A stretch of DNA of 64,000 nucleotides from Pedococcus badiiscoriae. GTDB taxonomy: Bacteria; Actinomycetota; Actinomycetes; Actinomycetales; Dermatophilaceae. The DNA lies in assembly GCF_013408925.1 (NCBI RefSeq), contig NZ_JACCAB010000001.1, forward strand, positions 124,001 to 188,000, read 5' to 3'. The position numbers were made by a program, and so were the translations under genes. Shown here one piece after another: positions 1 to 9,701 of this stretch. Position 1 is the stretch's first letter. Every line of letters starts with the position of its first letter. The notes beneath the pieces are model-generated. The model searched no databases and was not told the DNA's origin. It saw only the letters and a program-made list of their open reading frames with translations.

Positions 1-1
1 C

Positions 2-1411
2 CTGGCCGCCGGCCACGGCCTCCCCCGGCCGGCCGCCTCCCACGTCGCCGCGCAGCTCGCGGCGCTGCACGCCACGGGTGCCGCCGACGAGGTGCTGACC
101 ATCGCGGCCGTCCCCGGAGTCGCTGCCCCGCGCGTCGTCCTCACTGGCCTCGGCAAGGGGACTGCCCGCACGACCTCCTTCGACCACGAGGTGCTGCGAC
201 GCGCTGCCGGCGCCGCCTCGAGGTCCCTCAAGAACGCGAACAAGGTCGTCGTGGCCCTGCCGACCGCCGGCGAGGAGTCCGTCGCCGCCGTCGCCGAGGG
301 CGCCGCGTTCGGCGCCTACCGGTATGCCGGGGTGCGCGGCCCCGCGGCCAAGCCCGCCAAGGCCATTACCGCGATCACCGTCGCCACCCCGGACGCGCGC
401 GTCAAGGCGGTCAAGGCAGCCGCGACCCGGGCGGCCATCCTGGCGGACGCCAAGGCCTACGCCCGCGACCTGGTCAACACTCCCCCGAACCAGCTCTTCC
501 CGCAGTCGTTCGCGGACTCCGTCAAGGCCCGCAACACCACGGCGACCGCCAAGGTGACGATCAAGGTGCTCGACGAGAAGGCGCTCGAGAAGGGCGGCTT
601 CGGCGGCATCGTCGGCGTCGGCCAGGGCTCGGTCAACCCGCCGCGGATGGTGACCCTGACGTGGAACCCGCCCCGCGCAACGGCCTCGGTGGCGCTCGTC
701 GGCAAGGGCATCACGTTCGACTCCGGCGGACTCAACCTGAAGCCCGCCACCGGGATGACCACGATGAAGTCCGACATGGCCGGCGCCGCCGCGGTCGCCG
801 CGACGGTGTTCGCCGCCGCCCAGCTCGGCCTGCCGGTCAAGGTCACCGGTTACCTCTGCCTCGCCGAGAACATGCCCAGCGGCACGGCCCAGCGCCCCAG
901 CGACGTCGTGACGATGCGCAACGGCACCACCGTCGAGATCCTCGACACCGACGCCGAGGGGCGCATGGTCCTCGGTGACGGCATCTGCCTGGCCGGTGAG
1001 GCCAAGCCCGACGTGATCGTCGACATCGCGACCCTCACCGGAGCGCAGATGGTCGCCCTCGGGGGCCGCGTCGCCGGCATCATGGCCAACGACGACACCT
1101 TCCGCGACCGGGTCGTCGCCGCGGCGGCCGCGGCCGGCGAGGCGGCCTGGGCGATGCCACTGCCGGCCGACCTGCGCAAGCAGCTCGACTCGACGGTGGC
1201 GGACCTGGCCCACAAGGGCGAACGGTGGGGCGGGATGCTCACCGCCGGCCTGTTCCTGAAGGAGTTCGTCACCGAGGGCACGCCCTGGGCGCACGTCGAC
1301 ATCGCCGGTCCCTCGTTCAATGAGGGCTCCGGGTGGGGCTACACCCCGAAGGGCGCCACCGGCTACGGCGTGGGCACGCTCCTGCGCCTGGTCGAGGACT
1401 ACGCCGGCTGA
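2..1411 (+). CDS. pepA: Leucyl aminopeptidase (M17 family), 5' end outside window
   Basis: Cytosolic metallo-aminopeptidase that removes N-terminal residues from peptides. The reading frame is open from base 2, so the start lies to the left of the window; about 469 residues are visible and the C-terminus is complete. Family metal-binding motifs are all present: KGITFDSGG (lysine and first aspartate), MKSDMAGAA (second aspartate) and DTDAEGRM near base 950 (aspartate, glutamate and the catalytic arginine). The first GTG at base 92 would remove conserved N-terminal sequence and is not taken as the start. The gene ends just before a strong hairpin and converges on two small minus-strand genes. 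Confidence 0.95.
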   Translation: MAAGHGLPRPAASHVAAQLAALHATGAADEVLTIAAVPGVAAPRVVLTGLGKGTARTTSFDHEVLRRAAGAASRSLKNANKVVVALPTAGEESVAAVAEGAAFGAYRYAGVRGPAAKPAKAITAITVATPDARVKAVKAAATRAAILADAKAYARDLVNTPPNQLFPQSFADSVKARNTTATAKVTIKVLDEKALEKGGFGGIVGVGQGSVNPPRMVTLTWNPPRATASVALVGKGITFDSGGLNLKPATGMTTMKSDMAGAAAVAATVFAAAQLGLPVKVTGYLCLAENMPSGTAQRPSDVVTMRNGTTVEILDTDAEGRMVLGDGICLAGEAKPDVIVDIATLTGAQMVALGGRVAGIMANDDTFRDRVVAAAAAAGEAAWAMPLPADLRKQLDSTVADLAHKGERWGGMLTAGLFLKEFVTEGTPWAHVDIAGPSFNEGSGWGYTPKGATGYGVGTLLRLVEDYAG

Positions 1412-1440
1412 CGCCCGCTGCCCGCCGGCGCGCGCAAACA

Positions 1441-1475
1441 CAGTGGGGCCCGTCCGCGGTGGACGGGCCCCACTG
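1441..1475. terminator. Bidirectional terminator after pepA
   Basis: Perfect 15-bp inverted repeat (CAGTGGGGCCCGTCC and its complement) with a 5-base loop. It lies between the convergent ends of pepA and the DUF5302 gene, so it can serve both. There is no T-run, as is usual in high-GC actinobacteria. Confidence 0.85.
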
Positions 1476-1494
1476 TCGTCACCTGACTACTCGG

Positions 1495-1701
1495 TCATCC
1501 GCCGCTCTTGCGACGGAACATCTGCTGAGTCGCCGTCGTCGCCGCCGCCTGGGCGTGGTCGACCTTGCCGTGCTCAGTGTCGTCCGACACGTCGCGACCT
1601 GCGTGCGACTGCTTCTTGTCGAGGGCCTCGCGGAACTTGCGCTTCATCTCCTCGCTGGGCCCCTGTCCTGCTGGCTTCTTTGCGTCACCGGACTTGGCCA
1701 T
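1495..1701 (-). CDS. DUF5302 family small protein
   Basis: Small hydrophilic protein of 68 residues. The start chosen is the ATG preceded by GGAGG at good spacing; longer frames upstream have no support. The segment SEEMKRKFREALDKK near residues 16-30 and the C-terminal FRRKSGG are characteristic of the actinobacterial DUF5302 family. Function is unknown. No membrane segment or signal peptide is visible, and the composition is charged and probably partly disordered. It sits directly downstream of another small minus-strand gene and faces pepA across the shared terminator. Confidence 0.8.
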   Translation of the reverse strand: MAKSGDAKKPAGQGPSEEMKRKFREALDKKQSHAGRDVSDDTEHGKVDHAQAAATTATQQMFRRKSGG

Positions 1702-1786
1702 GGTGCCTCCTACTTCTCGGAGCGGAGCGGAGCCGGTTCCCGGCCCGCAGGTCTGTGCCCACTCTGCCAGCCACGCGGCATACGGG

Positions 1787-2122
1787 TCACTGCTTCTTGC
1801 GCTGGCGCGAGTTCCACTCGCGCATGCGGTTGGGGTAACCGGTCTGGAGCACGTCGTACACCGGCACCTCGAGACTACGAGCGAGCGCGAACGCGGCATC
1901 GCGCGACCCCGCGGCCCGCCGGGTCCACTCACCGTCGTAGGCGATGAGGATGACGGTCGTCGCGGTGACGTTCGTCGGCGGCTCGACGTAGGCCTCGACC
2001 CCGCGACGGCTGGTGGTGAACTCGGTGAAGTGCCGGCGGACGGCCTGCTGGTCCACCGCCATGTTGGGCCCGTCGGAGGGTCCCCGGTCCGAGCGCTTGC
2101 CGCTCCGCTTCCACCACGCCAT
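1787..2122 (-). CDS. Conserved hypothetical protein, 111 aa
   Basis: Not assigned to a named family. The protein is 111 residues; the start at MAWWKRSGKR was chosen because upstream sequence in frame looks non-coding. The core (VEPPTNVTATTVILIAYDGEWTR, split here as VEPPTNVTATT and VILIAYDGEWTR) looks like a compact alpha/beta fold, and the C-terminus PNRMREWNSRQRKK is basic. It is transcribed away from lpdA and is followed by the DUF5302 gene, 85 bases on. Similar small proteins flank lpdA in other actinobacteria, which is recalled from family knowledge and not shown here. Confidence 0.6.
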   Translation of the reverse strand: MAWWKRSGKRSDRGPSDGPNMAVDQQAVRRHFTEFTTSRRGVEAYVEPPTNVTATTVILIAYDGEWTRRAAGSRDAAFALARSLEVPVYDVLQTGYPNRMREWNSRQRKKQ

Positions 2123-2333
2123 GCGCCCACGATACGGGGAGAGGTGTCCCGACCGGAGCCCATCGCGGGCACCGGAGCGGCGCGCGCGGTGACCCGCGGA
2201 CCATGCGTCGACCTGCTTGCGCCTCGCTGTGCAATCAGTGACAAGATGCTCTGTGTCGATCCGGACCGGCCACGACCTGACCGCGACCCTGGGCGACGCC
2301 ACCATCCGACGCACACGACGCAAGGGAGCGAGC

Positions 2334-3725
2334 ATGTCGGCTGACGCCGAGACCACCGACGAGACCACGTACGACGTGGTGATCCTCGGAGGAGGAAGTG
2401 GCGGCTACGCCTGCGCGTTCCGGGCGGCAGAGCTGGGGCTGCGCGTCGCCCTCGTCGAGAAGGGCAAGCTCGGGGGCACCTGCCTGCACGTCGGCTGCAT
2501 CCCGACCAAGGCGCTGCTGCACGCCGCCGAGGTCGCCGACACCGCCCGTGAGGGCGAGCAGTTCGGGGTGAAGTCGACCTTCGAGTCGGTCGACATGTCC
2601 GGCGTCAACGCCTACAAGGACGGCGTCATCGCGCGCCTGTACAAGGGTCTGCAGGGCCTGGCCAAGGCACACAAGATCGAGCTGGTCGAAGGCGCCGGTC
2701 GCCTGGTCGACCGCTCCACCGTCGAGGTCGACGGTCGTCGCATCCGCGGACGCAACGTCGTGCTCGCGACCGGCTCGTACGCGAAGTCGCTGCCCGGCCT
2801 TGAGATCGGCGGCCGGATCATGACGAGCGAGCAGGCCCTGACCCTCGACTTCGTCCCGCCCCGGGTCGTGGTGCTCGGCGGCGGCGTCATCGGTGTCGAG
2901 TTCGCGTCGGTCTTCAAGTCCTTCGGGTCCGAGGTGACGATCGTCGAGGCCCTGCCGCGGCTCGTGGCGGCCGAGGACGAGGCCATCTCCAAGACGCTCG
3001 AACGCTCGTTCCGCAAGCGCAAGATCGCCTTCAAGACGGGCGTGAAGTTCGCCGGGGCGACCCAGTCCGGCGACACCGTGACGGTGTCGCTCGAGGACGG
3101 CGCCACCCTCGAGGCCGACCTCCTGCTCGTCGCCGTCGGCCGCGGACCGGTCACCGAAGGGCTCGGCTACGCCGAGGCGGGAGTGACCCTGGACCGGGGC
3201 TTCGTGACCACCGACGAGCGGCTGCGCACCGGCGTCGACGGCGTGTATGCCGTGGGCGACATCGTGCCGGGCCTCCAGCTGGCCCATCGCGGGTTCGCGC
3301 AGGGCATCTTCGTCGCCGAGGAGATCGCCGGGCTCAACCCTGCGGTCATCGACGAGGCGGGGATCCCGCGAGTCACCTACTGCGACCCCGAGATCGCCTC
3401 GGTCGGTCTCACCGAAGCCCAGGCCGGCGAGAAGTACGCCGAGATCGAGACCTACGAGTACAACCTCGGGGGCAACGGGAAGTCCCAGATCCTGCAGACG
3501 CAGGGTTTCGTCAAGCTGGTCCGCGAGAAGGACGGTCCTGTCGTGGGCGTTCACATGATCGGCGCCCGGATGGGTGAGCAGGTCGGCGAAGCCCAGCTGA
3601 TCTACAACTGGGAGGCGCTGCCCTCCGACGTGGCCTCCCTGATCCACGCCCACCCGACCCAGAACGAGTCGCTCGGCGAGGCCCACCTGGCCCTAGCCGG
3701 CAAGCCCCTGCACGCGCACAACTGA
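2334..3725 (+). CDS. lpdA: Dihydrolipoyl dehydrogenase (E3)
   Basis: Flavoprotein E3 subunit that reoxidises dihydrolipoamide on E2 with NAD+ in the pyruvate and 2-oxoglutarate dehydrogenase complexes. It has 463 residues, normal for the family. Visible features are the FAD-binding GGGSGGYACAF near residue 19, the redox disulfide GGTCLHVGCIPTK with Cys50 and Cys55, the NAD-binding GGGVIGVEFAS near 180, and the C-terminal active-site HAHPTQNE (His440, Glu445) that completes the partner subunit's active site. The ATG is preceded by AAGGGAG. sucB follows 87 bases downstream, and the lipoate genes lipB and lipA lie a few genes on. Confidence 0.96.
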   Translation: MSADAETTDETTYDVVILGGGSGGYACAFRAAELGLRVALVEKGKLGGTCLHVGCIPTKALLHAAEVADTAREGEQFGVKSTFESVDMSGVNAYKDGVIARLYKGLQGLAKAHKIELVEGAGRLVDRSTVEVDGRRIRGRNVVLATGSYAKSLPGLEIGGRIMTSEQALTLDFVPPRVVVLGGGVIGVEFASVFKSFGSEVTIVEALPRLVAAEDEAISKTLERSFRKRKIAFKTGVKFAGATQSGDTVTVSLEDGATLEADLLLVAVGRGPVTEGLGYAEAGVTLDRGFVTTDERLRTGVDGVYAVGDIVPGLQLAHRGFAQGIFVAEEIAGLNPAVIDEAGIPRVTYCDPEIASVGLTEAQAGEKYAEIETYEYNLGGNGKSQILQTQGFVKLVREKDGPVVGVHMIGARMGEQVGEAQLIYNWEALPSDVASLIHAHPTQNESLGEAHLALAGKPLHAHN

Positions 3726-3812
3726 CCCGAGCGCACCGCGCCCCCGCACCATCGCAGCACCGCACGACCGCAGCACCCGCCAGCGAACACGAGTACAAGG
3801 AGAAACAGGCAC

Positions 3813-5705
3813 ATGTCTGAACGCGTGACCATGCCAGCCCTGGGTGAGTCCGTCACCGAAGGCACCGTGACGCGCTGGCTGAAGAACGTCGGCGACACCG
3901 TGGCGGTCGACGAGCCACTGCTCGAGGTCTCGACCGACAAGGTCGACACCGAGATCCCGTCGCCCGTGGCCGGTGTGCTGCAGGAGATCCTGGCCCAGGA
4001 GGACGACACCGTCCCCGTGGGTGCCGACCTCGCGGTAATCGGTGACGGTTCGGACGGCTCCGGCGGCGGCGAACAGCCCGCCGCCCAGGACGGCGGCCAG
4101 GGCGAGCAGGGTCAGCAGACCGAAGGCCAGGGCGAAGACCAGGGCGAGCAGGCGCTGGACGGCGGCCAGGGCGAGCAGGCCCAGCAGGGCGCCGAGGCAC
4201 CGCCGGCGGAGGCTCCCTCCACCGAGCAGGAGCCACAGGCTGCGACCTCCGAGCCGGAGCAGGACCAGGCGTCCGGGGGCGGCGAGTCGGGCGCGGGTTC
4301 GGACTCCTCCGGCTCCTCCGGCGGCGAGACGGTGAAGATGCCCGCACTCGGCGAGTCCGTCACCGAGGGGACCGTCACCCGATGGCTCAAGGCAGAGGGC
4401 GACCGCGTCGAGGTCGACGAGCCGCTGCTCGAGGTCTCGACAGACAAGGTCGACACCGAGATCCCCTCGCCGGTCGCCGGCACGCTGACCAAGATCCTCG
4501 TCCAGGAGGACGACACCGTCCCCGTGGGTGGCGACCTGGCCGTCATCGGCGGGTCCGCTGGTTCCGCCCCCGCGCAGGAGGCACCAGCCCAGGAGGCCCC
4601 GGCGCAGGAGGCACCGGCTGCACCGGCCCCGGCACCGCAGCCCGCCGCGCAGGAGGCGCCGGCCGCCGCGCCCTCCGCACCGGCCGCACCGGCACCGGCA
4701 CCGGCACCGGCACCGAGCGCGCCCGCTGCCTCGGGAACCGACGACACGGATGCCTCGGCCTACGTCACGCCTCTGGTGCGCAAGCTGGCGGCGGAGAACA
4801 ACATCGACCTGGGCTCGCTGAAGGGCACCGGGGTCGGGGGACGGATCCGCAAGCAGGACGTCCTCGACGCGGCCAAGGCAGCGGAAGAGGCGGCCGCTGC
4901 GCCGGCCCCTGCTGCTCCCGCCGCAGCCGCACCGGCCGCCGCGCCTGCCGCCGCGTCGACCGGGGGTGGGACGCCGTCGGTGTCGCCCAAGCGCGGCACC
5001 ACGGAGAAGATGTCGCGACTGCGGCAGACCATCGCCAAGCGGATGGTCGAGTCGCTCCAGGTGTCGGCCCAGCTGACCACCGTCGTCGAGGTCGACGTCA
5101 CCAAGATCGCCCGGCTCCGGACCAAGGCCAAGACCGAGTTCGAGCGGCGTGAGGGCACCAAGCTCAGCTTCCTGCCGTTCTTCGCCCTCGCGGCCGTCGA
5201 GGCCCTCAAGGCCCACCCGTCGGTGAACTCCAGTGTCGAGGGCACCGAGGTCACCTACCACGGCACCGAGAACCTCGGCGTCGCGGTCGACACCGAGCGC
5301 GGCCTGCTGGTCCCGGTCATCAAGGACGCCGGAGACCTCAACATCGCCGGACTGGCCCGCAAGATCGCCGACCTCGCCGAGCGCACCCGCACCAACAAGA
5401 TCGGCCCGGACGAGCTCGGCGGTGGCACCTTCACGCTGACCAACACCGGCAGCCGCGGGGCACTCTTCGACACGCCGATCATCAACCAGCCCAACGTCGC
5501 GATCCTCGGCACCGGCGCCGTCGTCAAGCGTCCGGTCGTGGTGTCCGACGGTGATGGCGGCGAGACCATCGCCGTGCGTTCGATGGTCTACCTGGCCCTG
5601 TCGTACGACCACCGCGTCGTCGACGGCGCCGACGCGGCCCGCTTCCTCACGACCATGAAGACGCGGCTCGAGGACGGCAACTTCGAGTCCGACCTCGGGC
5701 TCTAG
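3813..5705 (+). CDS. sucB: Dihydrolipoamide acyltransferase E2, two lipoyl domains
   Basis: E2 core of a 2-oxo acid dehydrogenase complex, 630 residues. Domain order: lipoyl domain 1 (about 1-80, lipoyl lysine K43 in [12 protein letters not shown]), a Gln/Glu/Gly-rich linker, lipoyl domain 2 (about 172-250, lysine K212), an Ala/Pro linker, a peripheral subunit-binding domain (about 312-350, [12 protein letters not shown]), a second Ala/Pro linker, then the catalytic domain ending in HRVVDG with His600 and Asp604. The two-lipoyl layout is typical of actinobacterial E2 proteins annotated as SucB/DlaT, which can serve pyruvate and 2-oxoglutarate complexes; the sequence alone does not decide which. 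Good ribosome site AAGGAG. Its cofactor comes from lipB and lipA downstream. Confidence 0.93.
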   Translation: MSERVTMPALGESVTEGTVTRWLKNVGDTVAVDEPLLEVSTDKVDTEIPSPVAGVLQEILAQEDDTVPVGADLAVIGDGSDGSGGGEQPAAQDGGQGEQGQQTEGQGEDQGEQALDGGQGEQAQQGAEAPPAEAPSTEQEPQAATSEPEQDQASGGGESGAGSDSSGSSGGETVKMPALGESVTEGTVTRWLKAEGDRVEVDEPLLEVSTDKVDTEIPSPVAGTLTKILVQEDDTVPVGGDLAVIGGSAGSAPAQEAPAQEAPAQEAPAAPAPAPQPAAQEAPAAAPSAPAAPAPAPAPAPSAPAASGTDDTDASAYVTPLVRKLAAENNIDLGSLKGTGVGGRIRKQDVLDAAKAAEEAAAAPAPAAPAAAAPAAAPAAASTGGGTPSVSPKRGTTEKMSRLRQTIAKRMVESLQVSAQLTTVVEVDVTKIARLRTKAKTEFERREGTKLSFLPFFALAAVEALKAHPSVNSSVEGTEVTYHGTENLGVAVDTERGLLVPVIKDAGDLNIAGLARKIADLAERTRTNKIGPDELGGGTFTLTNTGSRGALFDTPIINQPNVAILGTGAVVKRPVVVSDGDGGETIAVRSMVYLALSYDHRVVDGADAARFLTTMKTRLEDGNFESDLGL

Positions 5706-5731
5706 CGACCTCGGTCGACCAGGACCAGCCC

Positions 5732-6643
5732 ATGCCGCAGCGCGTTGCCATCACCGGGGCCTCCGGACTGATCGGCGGCGCGCTGTCGGCTTTCCTGCGC
5801 CAGCGCGGGGACGAGGTGGTGCGGCTGGTCCGTCGGCCCGCCAGGGCCTCCGACGAGGTGGAGTGGGACCCGGCGGCCCATCGGCTCGACCCAGCCGACC
5901 TCGAAGGTGTCACCGCCGTGGTCAACCTGGCCGGGGCCGGCGTCGGCGACAAACGGTGGACGCCGACCTACCAGCAGCAGATCCTCGCCTCCCGCGTGGA
6001 CAGCACGACCACGGTCGCCACCACCCTGGCCACGCTCGCCGCGCAGGGCCAGCGGGTCCGCCTGGTCAGCGGCGCAGCCGTCGGCGTCTACGGCGACCGT
6101 GGCGACGAGGTGCTGACCGAGGAGTCCTCGCCCGGCGGGGGCTTCCTCAGCGAGGTGGTGCGGGCCTGGGAGACGGCAGCAGACCCGGCGCGTGCGGCCG
6201 GGCTGTCGGTCGCCACCACGCGCACCGGCCTGGTGTTCGCTCCTGGCGGCGGGGCGCTGGCGCGCATGCTGCCGCTGGCCAGGGCCGGCATCAACGGCCC
6301 ACTCGGGAGCGGCCGTCAGTGGTGGCCGTGGATCTCGTTGCGGGACACCGTCGCTGGGCTGGCTCACCTGGTCGACCACCCCGAGATCGAGGGTCCGGTC
6401 AACCTCGTCGGACCGCATCCCGACCACCAGCTCGACATCGCGCGTGAGCTCGGCCGACAGGTCCACCGCCCGGCCCTGCTGCCGGCCCCCGCCTTCGGCA
6501 TCAAGCTGGTCCTCGGCGGATTCTCGGACGAGGTGCTCACCAGCAAGCGAGCCGTCCCGGCGCGCCTGGCCGAGTCCGGCTTCGTCCACCAGGACCAGGA
6601 TGTCGAGTCGGCCCTGCGCTGGGTGTTGTCACAGCGGTCCTAG
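5732..6643 (+). CDS. TIGR01777 family NAD(P)-dependent epimerase
   Basis: Extended short-chain dehydrogenase/epimerase of 303 residues. The N-terminal nucleotide-binding motif GASGLIGGALSAFL (residues 8-21) and the VNLAGAGVGDKRW segment near 62-75 place it in the TIGR01777 (YfcH/SulA-like) group; the C-terminal GFVHQDQDVESALRWVL is the usual DUF1731 tail. Substrate unknown. It starts 26 bases after sucB and may be cotranscribed with it. Its stop codon shares the tetranucleotide CTAG with the stop of the opposing kinase gene, so the two genes end tail to tail with a 4-base overlap. Confidence 0.88.
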   Translation: MPQRVAITGASGLIGGALSAFLRQRGDEVVRLVRRPARASDEVEWDPAAHRLDPADLEGVTAVVNLAGAGVGDKRWTPTYQQQILASRVDSTTTVATTLATLAAQGQRVRLVSGAAVGVYGDRGDEVLTEESSPGGGFLSEVVRAWETAADPARAAGLSVATTRTGLVFAPGGGALARMLPLARAGINGPLGSGRQWWPWISLRDTVAGLAHLVDHPEIEGPVNLVGPHPDHQLDIARELGRQVHRPALLPAPAFGIKLVLGGFSDEVLTSKRAVPARLAESGFVHQDQDVESALRWVLSQRS

Positions 6644-8130
6644 AGGGTGGGCCCGCTGATGCCGGCCACCCGCCACCGGCCTGAGGACCACCGCAGCTCG
6701 TAGCGCAGCTCCTCGCCGACCACCGCCGGCCGCGCCTGTGCCCGACCCGCTGCGTCGACCACCCGGTATGCCGCCGTCCCGACGACCGCGGCCACCGACG
6801 CCGTCGTCGCGGTGTGCCCCAGGGTGCGCGCCGAGGTCACGGTCAGCGCCACGCCCTGCCAGGACTGACCCGATGCGTCGAGGGCGTGCAGCAGGGCCGT
6901 GTCGCGGGCGAGGGCGTCCGAGCCGGGTGCGTCCAAGCGGGCCAGCGCGGCCGTGGACCGCGATGACATGACCTCGGCCCGCAGCGCGGCCAGGGCCGTC
7001 ATCAGCCCGACGGGATCGGTCCGCGGCGCAGCCGGGTCGGCCGCGAGGTCAGGCACCGCCCCCTGGTGCGTGGCGGCTGATGCGCCGACCGTGTTGGGGT
7101 GCAGCCATGGCGGCCGGGCCACCCGGCCGCTGACCATGAGTACCGCCAACCCGAGCCCGACGGTCAGGAGGACCAGGGTGCCGAGCGCCAGGAGGCGCCT
7201 TCGCGGACCGACCCGCCCCGCACCGACCCGCCGGACGCCCTCCCGCCGCGCGCTGGCCCTGGCGTCCGGAGAAGCCGCCGGTGGGGTTTGCCGCAGCCGC
7301 TGGGTCACCAGCGACGTCTCGTCCGTGCCCACGACGAGCCGAAGCGGCTCACAGGGGGCCGAGTCGTAGTAGGCCAGGGCCAGCTCGGCTGCGGTCGGGC
7401 GGCCGACTGGATCGGCCCGAAGGGCTCTGAGCGTGAGCTCGGACCACGCCGAGGGCAGCCCGGGTGCCAGCTCCTCGAGGGGGCGACGCAGGGCCATGGG
7501 GGCCGGCGCCGAGCCGGTGACACAACACCAGGCGAGCGCACCCACGGCATACACGTCGCTGGCAGGGGTGAGAACCCCGCGGTCGAGCACCTCCGGCGCG
7601 ACGAAACCCTCGGTGCCGTAGAGGTGACCGGGCACCTCGCCCACCAGCGAGGCCACCCCGAGATCGGCGAGCAGCGGTCGGCCGGTGCGTTCGAGGAGGA
7701 CGTTGGCCGGGGTGACGTCGCCGTGCACGACGCCCACGGCATGCAGCTCGGCGAGGGCTCGCGCCACCGGGGCGAGCATCGTCACCGACTCCCCCACGCT
7801 CAGGTGGCCACGCGCCCGCACCACGGCCTCCAGCGAACCTCCGCGCACGTGGTCGAGCACCAAGGCCACCGCCGCAGGCTCCCCCGCCAGCCCTACCGCC
7901 TCGTGGAATCCGACGAGTCCGTCGACCTCGACCCGGGCCAGGACGGCGAACTCGCGCACCAGCTGGTCGGCCTGCCCGGGCGTGCCGACGGGTACGACCT
8001 TGACGGCCACCGCAGCCCCGTCCACCTCCCGCGTGGCTGCCCAGACGGTGCCGGAACCCCCGCGCCCCAGCTGCTCGCCCAGCAGGTAACCGGGCACCTG
8101 CGGCCGGGTCGCAGCGTTCTCGGTGCTCAT
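6640..8130 (-). CDS. Membrane-anchored serine/threonine protein kinase
   Basis: Pkn-type eukaryotic-like kinase of 496 residues. The kinase domain covers about residues 13-260: glycine loop LGRGGSGTVW (21-30), ATP lysine K44, catalytic loop HGDVTPANVLL with Asp138 and Asn143, metal-binding DLG (156-158, in place of the usual DFG) and APE (178-180). HGD replaces HRD, so this is a non-RD kinase that may not need activation-loop phosphorylation. A basic stretch and one membrane segment (about 313-334) follow, then an outer domain of about 160 residues with no PASTA repeats. The outside domain resembles a small NTF2-like fold only loosely. Confidence is high for the kinase, low for its ligand. 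Confidence 0.88.
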   Translation of the reverse strand: MSTENAATRPQVPGYLLGEQLGRGGSGTVWAATREVDGAAVAVKVVPVGTPGQADQLVREFAVLARVEVDGLVGFHEAVGLAGEPAAVALVLDHVRGGSLEAVVRARGHLSVGESVTMLAPVARALAELHAVGVVHGDVTPANVLLERTGRPLLADLGVASLVGEVPGHLYGTEGFVAPEVLDRGVLTPASDVYAVGALAWCCVTGSAPAPMALRRPLEELAPGLPSAWSELTLRALRADPVGRPTAAELALAYYDSAPCEPLRLVVGTDETSLVTQRLRQTPPAASPDARASARREGVRRVGAGRVGPRRRLLALGTLVLLTVGLGLAVLMVSGRVARPPWLHPNTVGASAATHQGAVPDLAADPAAPRTDPVGLMTALAALRAEVMSSRSTAALARLDAPGSDALARDTALLHALDASGQSWQGVALTVTSARTLGHTATTASVAAVVGTAAYRVVDAAGRAQARPAVVGEELRYELRWSSGRWRVAGISGPTL

Positions 8131-8200
8131 CGCGTCACTATGCCCAGTCGCGCCGCACCACCCTGCGAGTTGTCCACAGGCCCTCTCCTAGAGTCGGGGC

Positions 8201-8932
8201 ATGCCCGCAGACCACCCGACCATCCTCGCCACCTCGGGTGGCTACCGCATGTCCCAGCGGAGCCGTTTCGAGTTCGACGCGCTGGTGCACCATGCCGTCG
8301 CGCTCTCCGGCGCCGAGGGCACCCCCAAGGTCACCGTCCTCGGCACGGCGAGTGGGGACCAGCGCGCCTTCGCCGCCGAGGTCGACGAGGCGGGGCGCGT
8401 CGCAGGGTTCGCCATCACGAACCTGCACCTGTTCCCCATGCCGAACCTCGCCGACGTCGAGGGCCACCTGCTGAGCCAGGACGTGGTCTGGGTCAACGGT
8501 GGTTCGGTCGCCAACCTCCTCGCGGTCTGGAGGGTGCACGGGCTGGACGCCGTGTTCCGGCGGGTCTGGGAGGCAGGGGTGGTCCTCGCCGGCGTGTCCG
8601 CCGGCTCCATCTGCTGGTATGCCGGGGGCACGACGGACTCGTTCGGGCCCGAGCTGCGCCCGGTGACCAACGGCCTCGGCTTCCTGCCCTACGGCAACGG
8701 CGTGCACTACGACTCCGAGGAGCGCCGGCGCCCCCTGGTCCACTCGCTCGTGGCCGACGGCACCCTGCCGACGACGCACTGCACGGACGACGGCGTCGGG
8801 CTGGTCTACCACGGCACCCAGCTCGTCGAGGCGGTCAGCGAGCGCGACGGCAAGGCGGGCTACATCGTCACCCGGGAGGCAGACGTGGCCGTCGAGGAGC
8901 GCCTCGAAACCCGACGACTCCCCCAGGCGTAG
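8201..8932 (+). CDS. Peptidase S51 (peptidase E-like) protein
   Basis: Cytosolic serine hydrolase of the dipeptidase E/cyanophycinase fold, 243 residues. Family signatures are VNGGSVANLLAVW near residues 98-110 and the nucleophile elbow GVSAGSICWY (the serine of SAGS). The C-terminal part has a histidine-bearing segment, LPTTHCTDDGVGL. The exact substrate cannot be told; peptidase E cleaves Asp-X dipeptides in enterobacteria, but actinobacterial members are mostly uncharacterised. It starts 70 bases from the divergent kinase start and is followed 9 bases later by lipB, suggesting cotranscription. Confidence 0.85.
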   Translation: MPADHPTILATSGGYRMSQRSRFEFDALVHHAVALSGAEGTPKVTVLGTASGDQRAFAAEVDEAGRVAGFAITNLHLFPMPNLADVEGHLLSQDVVWVNGGSVANLLAVWRVHGLDAVFRRVWEAGVVLAGVSAGSICWYAGGTTDSFGPELRPVTNGLGFLPYGNGVHYDSEERRRPLVHSLVADGTLPTTHCTDDGVGLVYHGTQLVEAVSERDGKAGYIVTREADVAVEERLETRRLPQA

Positions 8933-8941
8933 GCTGCCCGC

Positions 8942-9580
8942 ATGCGTTTCGAGCACGTGGGCTTCGCCCCCGACTTCGTCGACTACGAGGCAGCGTGGGC
9001 CCACCAGCGCGAGGTGCACGCAGCCGTCGTCGATGGCGCGGAGGATGCCGTCCTCCTGCTCGAGCATGCCGCCGTCTACACCGCGGGCAAGCGCACCGAG
9101 GCACACCAACGGCCGTTCGACGGTACCCCCGTCATCGACGTCGACCGGGGTGGGCTGATCACCTGGCACGGCCCGGGGCAGCTCGTGGGGTATCCCATCG
9201 TCCGGTTGCACGGCGTCCCCATCGACGTGGTGGCCCACGTGCGTCGCCTCGAGGAGGTCATGATCCGGATCTGCCGCGACTTCGGCGTCGACGTGACCCG
9301 CGTGGACGGCCGCAGCGGCGTCTGGGCCCTGGCCGACGAGCAGGGTCGCCCGGACCGCAAGCTGGGCGCGATCGGCGTGCGGGTCAGCCGCCAGGTCACC
9401 ATGCACGGCTTCGCCCTCAACTGCGACGCCGACCTGTCGTGGGCCGACAACATCGTCGCCTGCGGCATCGACGACGCCGGGGTGAGCTCGATCAGCCGCG
9501 AAGCAGGACGGGTGGTGACGGTCCAGGACGTCCTGCCCTATGCCGAGAAGCACCTGTTCGACGTCCTCGCCGGCAGCTGA
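8942..9580 (+). CDS. lipB: Octanoyl-[acyl-carrier-protein] transferase
   Basis: Moves octanoyl groups from acyl carrier protein to the lipoyl domains of E2 and H proteins, the first step of lipoate biosynthesis. It has 212 residues. The family's catalytic pair is visible: Lys140 in RKLGAIGVR and Cys174 in [12 protein letters not shown]; the substrate-binding [15 protein letters not shown] lies at residues 71-85. It follows the S51 peptidase gene by 9 bases and precedes lipA by 121 bases. The likely acceptor, SucB, is encoded a few kilobases upstream. Confidence 0.96.
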   Translation: MRFEHVGFAPDFVDYEAAWAHQREVHAAVVDGAEDAVLLLEHAAVYTAGKRTEAHQRPFDGTPVIDVDRGGLITWHGPGQLVGYPIVRLHGVPIDVVAHVRRLEEVMIRICRDFGVDVTRVDGRSGVWALADEQGRPDRKLGAIGVRVSRQVTMHGFALNCDADLSWADNIVACGIDDAGVSSISREAGRVVTVQDVLPYAEKHLFDVLAGS

Positions 9581-9701
9581 ACCGGGAGCACGTCGGGCGG
9601 CGGAATACCCCTGCGGGGTCAGGCGTAGTCTTGATGCACGCCCGGTGACCTCCGGGCGGACTCGTGCCCCGCGGCATACCGAGCAACGCAAGGGAGTCTT
9701 C

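Noticed and set aside
3693..5612. Open frame of 639 codons on the minus strand
   Set aside because: It is antisense to sucB, whose domains are all recognised; the composition (Gly/Arg/Asp) is typical of shadow frames.
7099..9648. Open frame of 849 codons on the plus strand
   Set aside because: It runs across the kinase, the S51 peptidase and lipB in the wrong frame; no motif found.
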